A DNA stretch of 64,000 bases, from positions 124,001-188,000 of the forward strand of contig CANMIL010000001.1 of assembly GCA_947497895.1 (NCBI GenBank), written 5' to 3'. Below are positions 8,206 to 15,857 of this stretch, piece after piece (position 1 is the first letter of the stretch; every line of letters begins with the position of its first letter). The DNA comes from an uncultured Tenacibaculum sp. (GTDB taxonomy: Bacteria > Bacteroidota > Bacteroidia > Flavobacteriales > Flavobacteriaceae). The translations under genes were made by a program, and so were the position numbers. Below the pieces are notes generated by a model. That model ran no database searches and had not been told where the DNA came from. It saw only the letters and a program-made list of their open reading frames with translations.

Positions 8206-10533
8206 TTGAGTACTTATTTAGAACAACTTAACGAACCACAAAGGGCTGCTGTATTACAAAAAGAAGGTCCGATGATGATTATTGCAGGTGCAGGGTCTGG
8301 TAAAACAAGAGTTTTAACATACCGAATAGCTCACATTATGCAGCAAGGAGTAGATTCTTTTAATATTCTTTCTTTAACCTTTACCAACAAGGCAGCACGT
8401 GAAATGAAAGAGCGTATTGCTTCTGTGGTTGGTCATAGTGAGGCTAAGAATTTATGGATGGGAACTTTTCACTCTGTATTTGCGAGAATTTTAAGGTCTG
8501 AAGCAGATAGATTAGGGTATCCGTCGAATTTTACAATTTACGATACACAAGATGCAGTTCGATTGATCTCGTCTATTATTAAGGAAATGAAGTTAGATAG
8601 AGAGCGATACAAACCAAAACAAATTTTGGGTAGAATCTCTTCTTTTAAAAATAATCTGATTACCGTTAGAGCATATTTTAATAATTCAGACTTACAGGAG
8701 GCCGATTTACAAGCAAGTAGACCTAAAGTTGGAGATATTTACAAGGAATATGTAGATAGATGCTTTAGATCAGGAGCTATGGATTTTGATGATCTCTTGT
8801 TAAGAACGAACGAATTATTGGCTCGATTCCCAGATGTATTAGCAAAATATCAAAATAGGTTCAGATATATTATGGTTGATGAGTACCAAGATACCAACCA
8901 TTCTCAATATTTAATTGTAAGAGCTTTAGCTGATCGTTTTCAAAATATTTGTGTGGTAGGTGATGATTCTCAGAGTATTTATAGTTTCCGTGGAGCAAAT
9001 ATCAATAACATTTTAAATTTCCAGAAAGATTATCCCGATGCCAAGACATTTAAATTAGAACAAAATTATCGTTCTACAGGAAATATTGTTCAGGCAGCGA
9101 ATAGTGTTATTGATAAAAACAAAACGAAATTAGATAAAGAAGTTTGGACAGCAAATGAATCTGGAGAAAGCATAAAAATTATGCGATCTATTTCTGATGG
9201 TGAAGAAGGGCGTTTTGTAGCGCAATCTATTTGGGAAAATCAAATGAATCATCAATTGACCAATAACGACTTTGCCATATTATATAGAACAAATGCACAG
9301 TCAAGAGCAATTGAAGATGCTTTACGAAAGAAGGATATTAAATACAAGATTTATGGAGGTATTTCATTCTATCAACGTAAAGAAATAAAAGATTTACTTT
9401 CGTATTTACGCTTGTTAATTAATCCACACGATGAGGAGGCTTTAATACGTGTGATCAATTATCCTGCTAGAGGAATTGGTGCTACGACTATGGATAAGTT
9501 GGTAATTGCTGCCAACCACTATAAGAAATCAATATTTGAGATTATTAAAAATATCAATAGAATTGATATTAAAATCACAAAAGGAACTAAAAATAAACTT
9601 GAAGGTTTCTTAACTATGATTCAACGTTTGCAAGTAGAAGTACAAACTAAAAATGCCTTTGAAGTGGCAGATTTAGTAGTTAAGCAAACACAATTGGTTA
9701 AGGATTTACAAAAGGATGGAACTCCTGAAGGAATTAATAAGGTTGAAAACGTTCAGGAATTATTGAACGGTATTAAAGATTTTATTACCGATAAAATTGA
9801 AACAGGAGAAGATGCGTCATTAACTGCTTTTCTTGAAGATGTTGCTCTTGCTACTGATTTTGATAGCGAAAAAGATGACACTCCAGTAGTTTCATTAATG
9901 ACCATTCACTTATCAAAAGGATTGGAATATCCATATGTTTATATCGTTGGATTAGAAGAAAATTTATTTCCTTCTGCCATGAGTATGAATACTCGAAGTG
10001 AATTAGAGGAAGAACGTCGATTATTCTATGTAGCCCTAACAAGAGCTGAAAAAGTGGCATATTTAACTTATGCCCAAACCAGATACCGATGGGGAAAACT
10101 TACAGATGGAGAGCCTAGTAGATTTTTAGAAGAAATAGATGATCAGTTTGTTGAGTATTTAGCACCTAAAGTTCCTGAATCCAATGCAAATCGATTTATT
10201 GATGCTAGTTTATTTGACGAAAGTCCATCAAAAATTCGTTTCCAAAAACCTATTCAGAAAAAACGTAAGGAGTTTTTAGATAAAAAAGAAAAAGCTCCAC
10301 TAAAAACGGATAAAAGTAGGTTGAAGAAGGTATCTGACGCAAGTAGTTCAAAAATTAACCTATTTGATGGTGATATCGCTGTTGGAAACATTGTAGAGCA
10401 CAATAGATTTGGAAAAGGACGAGTTTTAGGATTAGAAGGAAAAGGACCAAATAAGAAAGCCGAAATAGAATTTGGTACCGTAGGAAAAAAGAAATTATTA
10501 TTACAGTTTGCAAAATTAAAAGTAATCGGATAA
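8206..10533 (+). CDS. pcrA: UvrD/PcrA-type ATP-dependent DNA helicase
   Basis: A 775-residue superfamily 1A helicase, the usual length for PcrA/UvrD. Visible motifs in order are the Q-motif region (LNEPQRAAV), Walker A AGAGSGKT near residue 30, motif Ia (TFTNKAAREM), Walker B VDEYQDTNHSQ, motif III (GDDSQSIYSFRGA), motif IV (LEQNYRST), motif V (SLMTIHLSKGLEYPYV) and motif VI (LFYVALTRAEK). The C-terminus has the small beta-rich domain seen in PcrA (VGNIVEHNRFGKGRVL). It unwinds DNA in nucleotide excision and mismatch repair and clears blocked forks. The start must be the TTG at 8206, because the next in-frame Met sits beside Walker A. Confidence 0.93.
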   Translation: MSTYLEQLNEPQRAAVLQKEGPMMIIAGAGSGKTRVLTYRIAHIMQQGVDSFNILSLTFTNKAAREMKERIASVVGHSEAKNLWMGTFHSVFARILRSEADRLGYPSNFTIYDTQDAVRLISSIIKEMKLDRERYKPKQILGRISSFKNNLITVRAYFNNSDLQEADLQASRPKVGDIYKEYVDRCFRSGAMDFDDLLLRTNELLARFPDVLAKYQNRFRYIMVDEYQDTNHSQYLIVRALADRFQNICVVGDDSQSIYSFRGANINNILNFQKDYPDAKTFKLEQNYRSTGNIVQAANSVIDKNKTKLDKEVWTANESGESIKIMRSISDGEEGRFVAQSIWENQMNHQLTNNDFAILYRTNAQSRAIEDALRKKDIKYKIYGGISFYQRKEIKDLLSYLRLLINPHDEEALIRVINYPARGIGATTMDKLVIAANHYKKSIFEIIKNINRIDIKITKGTKNKLEGFLTMIQRLQVEVQTKNAFEVADLVVKQTQLVKDLQKDGTPEGINKVENVQELLNGIKDFITDKIETGEDASLTAFLEDVALATDFDSEKDDTPVVSLMTIHLSKGLEYPYVYIVGLEENLFPSAMSMNTRSELEEERRLFYVALTRAEKVAYLTYAQTRYRWGKLTDGEPSRFLEEIDDQFVEYLAPKVPESNANRFIDASLFDESPSKIRFQKPIQKKRKEFLDKKEKAPLKTDKSRLKKVSDASSSKINLFDGDIAVGNIVEHNRFGKGRVLGLEGKGPNKKAEIEFGTVGKKKLLLQFAKLKVIG

Positions 10534-10579
10534 GTAATAAATAATTATTACTATTTTGCATCTGCATAAAAACAAGATC

Positions 10580-11203
10580 ATGTTTGATTTAGAATATAAC
10601 TCAGAGAGAGAAACATTAATTATTCCTGAATATGGTAGACATATTCAAAAGTTAGTAAACCATTGTATCGCGTTGGAGGATAAAGAGGAAAGAAATACGA
10701 TGGCGAAAGCTATTATCAACGTAATGGGGAATTTGCAACCTCACTTACGCGATGTACCTGATTTTAAGCACAAGCTTTGGGATCAGTTACATATTATGGC
10801 AGATTTTAAGTTAGACGTAGATTCACCATATGAAACTCCTTCAAAAGAAGAGTTAACAGAAAAGCCAGCAAAATTGGCTTATCCTAAATCAGCATCAAAA
10901 TACCGTTTTTATGGAACTAATATTCAAACCATGATTGATGTTGCTTTAACATGGGATGATGGCGATATGAAAGAGGCTTTAGTATTCACAATTGCTAATC
11001 ATATGAAGAAATGCTATTTAAACTGGAATAAAGATACAGTTGAAGATGGTGTGATATTAGATCATTTATATGAATTATCTGATGGGCAGATTGATATGCG
11101 TAATACTGAAGAGGAGTTAGCTGAAAGTAAAAATTTACTAAGAAAAAGACCTTCACAAGGACAAAAAGGAAAATCTACTAACAAAAAAAGCAGAAAAAAA
11201 TAA
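10580..11203 (+). CDS. DUF4290 family protein
   Basis: About 207 residues starting MFDLEYNSERETLIIPEYGRH, the hallmark N-terminus of the DUF4290 family conserved across Bacteroidota. The last 40 residues are highly basic (GQKGKSTNKKSRKK), suggesting RNA or DNA contact. The frame extends upstream to a TTG at 10556, but the ATG at 10580 matches the family start. Its stop is directly followed by the ATG of murA (no intergenic base), so the two are co-translated. Function is unknown; the constant linkage to murA hints at a cell-envelope role. Confidence 0.8.
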   Translation: MFDLEYNSERETLIIPEYGRHIQKLVNHCIALEDKEERNTMAKAIINVMGNLQPHLRDVPDFKHKLWDQLHIMADFKLDVDSPYETPSKEELTEKPAKLAYPKSASKYRFYGTNIQTMIDVALTWDDGDMKEALVFTIANHMKKCYLNWNKDTVEDGVILDHLYELSDGQIDMRNTEEELAESKNLLRKRPSQGQKGKSTNKKSRKK

Positions 11204-12517
11204 ATGGCATCATTTAAAATAGAAGGTGGTCATAAATTAAACGGATCTATAACCCCTCAAGGAGCTAAAAACGAAGCATTACAAGTTATTTGTGCAGTTC
11301 TTTTAACTTCAGAAAAAGTAGTTATTAATAACATTCCTGATATCCTTGATGTAAATAAGTTAATATTTATTTTAGGTGAATTAGGAGTAAAGGTTGAAAA
11401 ACTTGGTGCAAATAGCTATAGTTTTCAATCTGATAACATCAATCTTAAGTATTTAGAAAGCGCCGAATTTAAAAGAGATGGAAGTTCTTTAAGAGGTTCT
11501 ATCATGATTGTGGGTCCATTATTAGCTCGTTTTGGTAAAGGATACATTCCTAGACCAGGAGGAGATAAGATTGGTAGAAGAAGGTTAGATACACACTTCG
11601 AAGGATTTATCAATTTAGGAGCTAAATTTAGATATAATAGAGAGGAGTATTTTTACGGAGTAGAAACAGAGACAGGATTAGAAGGAACAGATATGCTTCT
11701 GGATGAAGCTTCTGTAACAGGAACTGCTAATATAATTATGGCTGCTGTGCTGGCAAAAGGAACCACTACTATTTATAATGCTGCTTGTGAACCATATATT
11801 CAACAATTGTCAAAAATGTTGAATAGTATGGGAGCGAAAATCTCGGGAGTTGGTTCAAATTTATTGACTATTGAGGGAGTTAATGAGCTAGGTGGTTGTG
11901 AACATACTATTTTACCAGATATGATTGAAATAGGTAGCTGGATTGGTATGGCAGCAATGACACGTTCTGAAGTAACAATTAAGAATGTTAGTTGGAAAGA
12001 TTTAGGGCAAATCCCGAATATATTTAGAAAATTAGGAATTCAACTAGAAAAGAAAGGTGATGATATTTTCATTCCTCAACAAGATAGTTATGAAATTCAA
12101 AATTATATTGACGGGTCAGTATTAACAGTTGCCGACGCTCCTTGGCCAGGTTTTACGCCTGATTTATTGAGTATTGTTTTGGTTGTAGCAACACAAGCAA
12201 AAGGTACCGTTTTAATACACCAAAAAATGTTTGAGAGTAGATTGTTCTTTGTTGATAAACTAATCGATATGGGAGCAAAGGTTATTCTTTGTGACCCTCA
12301 TAGAGCAACGGTTATTGGACACGATTTCAATAGCCAATTAAAAGCAACAAAAATGACTTCTCCAGATATTAGAGCAGGTATTTCATTATTGATAGCAGCC
12401 TTATCAGCAAAAGGAACTAGTACAATTCATAATATTGAGCAAATCGATAGAGGTTACGAAAATATTGAGGCTAGATTAAGAGCGTTAGGAGCTAAAATTG
12501 AAAGAATAGAAGACTAA
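11204..12517 (+). CDS. murA: UDP-N-acetylglucosamine 1-carboxyvinyltransferase
   Basis: 437 residues. MurA transfers enolpyruvate from PEP to UDP-GlcNAc, the first committed step of peptidoglycan synthesis, in the cytoplasm. The sequence shows GAKNEALQ near residue 20, the catalytic-loop region PGGDKIGRRRLDTH at 118-131, and the C-terminal DIRAGISLLIAAL and IDRGYENIEARL. The position of the E. coli Cys115 nucleophile is an aspartate here (D121, codon 11564-11566). In other bacteria this replacement leaves the enzyme active but insensitive to fosfomycin. Length and spacing are normal. It is the last gene of the helicase-DUF4290-murA run and is followed by a terminator. Confidence 0.95.
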   Translation: MASFKIEGGHKLNGSITPQGAKNEALQVICAVLLTSEKVVINNIPDILDVNKLIFILGELGVKVEKLGANSYSFQSDNINLKYLESAEFKRDGSSLRGSIMIVGPLLARFGKGYIPRPGGDKIGRRRLDTHFEGFINLGAKFRYNREEYFYGVETETGLEGTDMLLDEASVTGTANIIMAAVLAKGTTTIYNAACEPYIQQLSKMLNSMGAKISGVGSNLLTIEGVNELGGCEHTILPDMIEIGSWIGMAAMTRSEVTIKNVSWKDLGQIPNIFRKLGIQLEKKGDDIFIPQQDSYEIQNYIDGSVLTVADAPWPGFTPDLLSIVLVVATQAKGTVLIHQKMFESRLFFVDKLIDMGAKVILCDPHRATVIGHDFNSQLKATKMTSPDIRAGISLLIAALSAKGTSTIHNIEQIDRGYENIEARLRALGAKIERIED

Positions 12518-12540
12518 GGTTTTAACCTAAATAATATTCA

Positions 12541-12570
12541 AAAGGTGTCTAGAAATAGATGCCTTTTTTT
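12541..12570 (+). terminator. Terminator after murA
   Basis: Stem AAAGGTGTCT / AGATGCCTTT with a six-base loop, then a T run. It ends the plus-strand helicase-DUF4290-murA transcript. Confidence 0.75.
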
Positions 12571-12574
12571 AATA

Positions 12575-12608
12575 GAAAAAAAAGCCGAATTCATAAAATG
12601 AGTTCGGC
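12575..12608 (-). terminator. Terminator after the cysteine-rich peptide gene
   Basis: GCCGAA at 12584-12589 pairs with TTCGGC at 12603-12608. On the minus strand the hairpin is followed by a run of eight T. It lies downstream of the 12670-12867 gene and back to back with the murA terminator. Confidence 0.7.
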
Positions 12609-12669
12609 CTAATGCAATTCTTAAATTAATATTTTATCTAAATTTTGGTTAATAAAAATAACCTTAACT

Positions 12670-12867
12670 TTAGATTTCATCGTTACATGTGTCAATATCT
12701 GGACATGCTATATAATAAGAGCAATACTTAGGACCCGTTACTCTGGCTGCACAATCACAACCACATTTACTTAAATCAATATTAAGACCAATACCTCCTG
12801 ATACATTTTTTTGCTGGCGCTTAGATAAAACAGATACACCAGAAATGTTTAATAAGTTTTTCTTCAT
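12670..12867 (-). CDS. Double-glycine-leader cysteine-rich peptide (bacteriocin/RiPP-like)
   Basis: 65 residues. The first 25 form a leader (MKKNLLNISGVSVLSKRQQKNVSGG) of the Bacteroidota GG type, normally cut by a peptidase-containing ABC exporter. The mature part of about 40 residues has six cysteines (CGCDC, then single Cys at PKYC, IAC and DTC) and is otherwise small and polar, typical of a disulphide-bonded or modified peptide. No exporter, modifying enzyme or immunity gene lies nearby, so processing would depend on genes elsewhere. The gene has its own terminator. Bacteriocin, signalling peptide and other secreted natural product are all possible. Confidence 0.7.
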   Translation of the reverse strand: MKKNLLNISGVSVLSKRQQKNVSGGIGLNIDLSKCGCDCAARVTGPKYCSYYIACPDIDTCNDEI

Positions 12868-13007
12868 AATTAAAGTTAATTTCTATTAATATTTGGTTAA
12901 CGGGGTCTAAAATATGAAATGGATATGTTAAAAAAAATGTAAAACCAGAATTTCCATGTTAAAACAAGGTTCAAAATGTTGGTGTCAATATGGCATAATT
13001 ATCCCAA

Positions 13008-13023
13008 TGGCAGTATTCTTGCT
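13008..13023 (+). promoter_or_regulatory. Sigma-54-like (-24/-12) promoter of grpE-dnaJ
   Basis: TGGCAG-N5-TTGCT matches the sigma-54 consensus TGGCAC-N5-TTGCW at all but one fixed position. GG (13009-13010) and GC (13021-13022) are exactly 10 bases apart. The predicted start at about 13034 leaves a 26-base leader before the grpE ATG. No clear activator palindrome is seen directly upstream. Confidence 0.55.
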
Positions 13024-13059
13024 TAGCATAACATATAAAAAATAAAGAAAAGATTTACA

Positions 13060-13641
13060 ATGAGTAAAGATCAATATACCAAAGAAGACGAAATTAAAGA
13101 TGCATTAGAAAATGCTGAATTAGAGAAAAAAGAAAGCGAAGGTGTTGATATTCAAGATAAAGAAGGAACTGAAGTAGAAGGAAAGACGCAAGAAGAACCT
13201 ACAGCAGAGGAGCTTTTACAAGCTGAAAAAGATAAATATTTAAGACTTTTTGCAGAGTTCGAAAACTATAAGAAACGCACAACTAAGGAACGTATTGAGC
13301 TTTTTAAAACGGCAAGTCAGGAATTAATGACAGCTTTACTGCCAATTATGGACGATTTCGATAGAGGTTTGGCAGAGATTAAGAAAAGTGAAGATTCTGA
13401 GCTTTTAAAAGGAATGGAGTTAATAAGTAATAAGTTAAACAATACGTTAACTCAGAAAGGTTTAACTGAAATAGAGGTAAAAGCGGGTGATGATTTCGAT
13501 TCTGAAATTCATGACGCAATTACTCAAATACCAGCACCAACTGATGATTTAAAAGGAAAAATCATTGATTGTGTAGAAAAGGGATATAAACTTGGAGATA
13601 AAATAATTCGTCACCCAAAAGTAGTTATAGGGCAGGCTTAA
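13060..13641 (+). CDS. grpE: Nucleotide exchange factor GrpE
   Basis: 193 residues. GrpE releases ADP from DnaK and so drives the chaperone cycle with DnaJ in the cytosol. An acidic disordered N-terminus (about 1-60) is followed by the long helix containing LLQAEKDKYLRLFAEFENYKKRTTKERIE. The compact C-terminal beta domain ends in VEKGYKLGDKIIRHPKVVIGQA, the family signature. It lies 63 bp ahead of dnaJ on the same strand. dnaK is not in the window. The upstream -24/-12 element suggests control by sigma-54. Confidence 0.93.
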   Translation: MSKDQYTKEDEIKDALENAELEKKESEGVDIQDKEGTEVEGKTQEEPTAEELLQAEKDKYLRLFAEFENYKKRTTKERIELFKTASQELMTALLPIMDDFDRGLAEIKKSEDSELLKGMELISNKLNNTLTQKGLTEIEVKAGDDFDSEIHDAITQIPAPTDDLKGKIIDCVEKGYKLGDKIIRHPKVVIGQA

Positions 13642-13704
13642 AAAATGAATAATAATTAATAATTAGTAAACTTTTACTAGTTTTTAATTGTCAATTGAAA
13701 TTAT

Positions 13705-14826
13705 ATGGCAAAACAAGATTATTACGAGATTTTAGGAATTTCAAAATCAGCTTCTCAAGGAGAAATTAAAAAGGCTTACAGGAAAATGGCTATCAAATAC
13801 CATCCTGATAAAAATCCTGATAATAAAGAAGCCGAAGAAAAATTCAAAATGGCAGCTGAAGCTTATGAAATTTTAAGTGATGAAAATAAAAAAGCTCGTT
13901 ACGATCAATATGGTCATGCTGCTTTTGAAGGAGGCCAAGGATTTGGCGGAGGCGGAATGAATATGGATGATATATTCAGCCAATTCGGAGATATCTTTGG
14001 TGGTGCCTTTGGCGGTGGTTTCGGAGGATTTGGTGGAGGCGGACAGCGTCAAGCCAGAGTAAAAGGAAGCAACCTTAGAATTCGCGTAAAACTTACTTTA
14101 GAAGAAATAGCAAAAGGAGTAGAGAAGAAGGTTAAAGTAAGACGAAAAGTACAAGCCGACGGAGTAACTTATAAAACCTGTTCAACTTGTAATGGTTCTG
14201 GACAACAAATGCGTGTTACCAATACTATTTTAGGTAGAATGCAAACAGCAACTACTTGTGGAACATGTCATGGTGCAGGAGAAATATTAGATAGAAAACC
14301 ATCTGGAGCAGATGCTCAAGGAATGATTGTTAGGGAAGAAACGGTTTCTATCAATATTCCTGAAGGAGTTTCTGAAGGGGTGCAGTTAAAAGTTGGAGGA
14401 AAAGGAAACGAAGCTCCAGGGAAAAACTCTATTCCAGGAGATTTATTAGTAGTTATAGAAGAGGTACAACACGAAAGTTTAAAAAGAGAGGGAAGTAATA
14501 TACATTACGACCTGTATGTTAGTTTTTCTGAAGCTGTACTTGGTGTTTCTAAGGAAATAGAAACGGTTACAGGGAAGGTTAAAATTAAAATAGAACCGGG
14601 AACTCAATCTGGTAAAATTTTACGTTTAAAAGGTAAAGGGTTACCGAGTATAGAACATTATGGAACAGGAGATTTCCTTATTCATGTAAATGTTTGGACA
14701 CCTCAAGAGTTGACAAAAGATCAACGTAAATTCTTTGAGTCAATGTTAGATGATGAAAACTTTAACCCAAATCCTCAAAAAACAGATAAATCATTTTTTG
14801 AAAAGGTAAAAGATATGTTTTCATAA
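13705..14826 (+). CDS. dnaJ: Chaperone DnaJ with reduced zinc finger
   Basis: 373 residues. It delivers substrates to DnaK and stimulates its ATPase. An N-terminal J domain with the HPD motif ([11 protein letters not shown], near residue 32) is followed by a G/F-rich linker (about 75-115). The cysteine-rich domain has only two CxxCxGxG motifs ([16 protein letters not shown]) instead of the usual four, enough for one zinc site. The two beta-rich substrate-binding domains follow. The two-motif form is, as far as I recall, normal in flavobacteria. A strong terminator follows. Confidence 0.93.
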   Translation: MAKQDYYEILGISKSASQGEIKKAYRKMAIKYHPDKNPDNKEAEEKFKMAAEAYEILSDENKKARYDQYGHAAFEGGQGFGGGGMNMDDIFSQFGDIFGGAFGGGFGGFGGGGQRQARVKGSNLRIRVKLTLEEIAKGVEKKVKVRRKVQADGVTYKTCSTCNGSGQQMRVTNTILGRMQTATTCGTCHGAGEILDRKPSGADAQGMIVREETVSINIPEGVSEGVQLKVGGKGNEAPGKNSIPGDLLVVIEEVQHESLKREGSNIHYDLYVSFSEAVLGVSKEIETVTGKVKIKIEPGTQSGKILRLKGKGLPSIEHYGTGDFLIHVNVWTPQELTKDQRKFFESMLDDENFNPNPQKTDKSFFEKVKDMFS

Positions 14827-14853
14827 AATTAGAAAGCTTAACAAATTGTAAGT

Positions 14854-14889
14854 AACTGTCTACCATTGTTTTGGTGGGCAGTTTTTTTT
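14854..14889 (+). terminator. Terminator of grpE-dnaJ
   Basis: AACTGTCTACC pairs with GGTGGGCAGTT across an eight-base loop and is followed by eight T. Confidence 0.85.
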
Positions 14890-15007
14890 GTATAAAGTAT
14901 TTTCCTAAAATTGTATATTTTGACCGATTTTTAACATAAAAAGCAGAAAATATAATGTTATCGTAAATTTTGTGTTTTTTTATTTGTTTTAAATAAAATA
15001 AATACTT

Positions 15008-15091
15008 TATATTTGTAACATCTAGAAGACGTTCTAGATACTTTTTCTTTTTCATAGCAATTTTCCCACTCAATTTTGAGTGGGTTTTTTT
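15008..15091 (+). ncRNA. Candidate small RNA upstream of rnpB
   Basis: A -7 box TATATTTG (15008-15015) precedes a perfect stem ATCTAGAA-GACG-TTCTAGAT (15020-15039), a 25-base U/C-rich single-stranded stretch, and a perfect terminator hairpin CCCACTCAA/TTGAGTGGG (15065-15084) with seven T. The predicted transcript is about 70 nt with a hairpin at its 5' end. No ORF is supported. Alternatively the unit is a leader or attenuator ahead of RNase P RNA, which starts only about 20 bases after the T run. Confidence 0.5.
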
Positions 15092-15112
15092 ATAAAGACG
15101 AATTAAAAATAT

Positions 15113-15416
15113 AAGCAGCTCTATCTTATCGACTTATACTTTTATAAGTAGGAAAGTCCGGACACTATAGGGCAAGCATAGCGGATAACATCCGTCCGGT
15201 GTAAACCGAGGACAAGTGCAACAGAAAGAATGTACAGGTAATGCTGTAGTGAAACCAGGTAAACTCTATGCAGTGCAATGCCACGTATATTAGAGATTGA
15301 GTGCGGCTCGTACGATTCTAAGGGGTAGGCAGATTGACTTTAACAGTAATGTTAAGGCTAGATAAATGATAAGAGCCTTATTTATAAGGTACAGAACCCG
15401 GCTTATTGAGCTGCTT
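15113..15416 (+). ncRNA. rnpB: RNase P RNA (bacterial type A-like)
   Basis: The catalytic RNA of RNase P, which removes 5' leaders from pre-tRNAs. The terminal helix P1 is visible as AAGCAGCTC at the 5' end and GAGCTGCTT at the 3' end. The universally conserved elements are present: GGAAAGTCCGGAC near 15149, GGCAAGCATAGCGGATAACATC split across 15171-15192, the ACAGAAAGAATG region, and ACAGAACCCGGCTTAT near the 3' end. The length of about 304 nt is short but within the range for Bacteroidota. No separate promoter is evident between it and the preceding terminator. Confidence 0.93.
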
Positions 15417-15613
15417 TTTATTTTTAATACTTATTTAGAATTATTATAAAGAAACTACTGTTAAAAAACAGGTCTTCAAATTATCATATTCGTAATATAA
15501 GTGCTTTTTTACAGGGTTAAAATATCATAATTATATTTATTTTTAATTTAAGTGGTTATTTTTTATTAATTCCCTTATTCTGTTGTATATTTTTAAATTA
15601 CTAGCTAAAATCG

Positions 15614-15621
15614 TATTTTTG
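15614..15621 (+). promoter_or_regulatory. Probable promoter (-7 box) of acnB with a long leader
   Basis: TATTTTTG fits the Bacteroidota -7 consensus TAnnTTTG. A TTT lies at the -33 distance, so that half is weak. Transcription from here would give a 5' leader of about 230 nt before the acnB ATG. The rest of the 440-bp rnpB-acnB gap is AT-rich and holds no gene I can support. Confidence 0.45.
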
Positions 15622-15797
15622 CTCAGCAAAAATTAACATTAATTACTGGCGTGTTTAACGTAACTGATAATATCAATTCAGGCTTCTGTGTTAATTGATT
15701 CAAAAATATCAGTATAAACAACGGAGTATTCTAATGTATAGTTGACATTTACGTTGTATTAATTACAACAAATCAAAAGGACATTAACACAAATAAT

Positions 15798-15832
15798 GAA
15801 AGTTTAGAGAATAATTTTTCTCGACAACTTTC
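15798..15832 (+). promoter_or_regulatory. Leader hairpin 25 bases before acnB
   Basis: Two nested stems are perfect: GAAAGTT/AACTTTC (15798-15804 with 15826-15832) enclosing GAGAA/TTCTC (15807-15811 with 15818-15822). No T run follows, so it is not a simple terminator. It may control translation or stability of the aconitase mRNA. Confidence 0.45.
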
Positions 15833-15857
15833 TCTAAAAGAAAAGACTTCTATTTTT

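Noticed and set aside
14762..15073. 103-codon minus-strand frame across the dnaJ end and the small-RNA candidate
   Set aside because: It covers the dnaJ terminator, the -7 box and the palindromic stem, and its residue composition is that of random AT-rich DNA.
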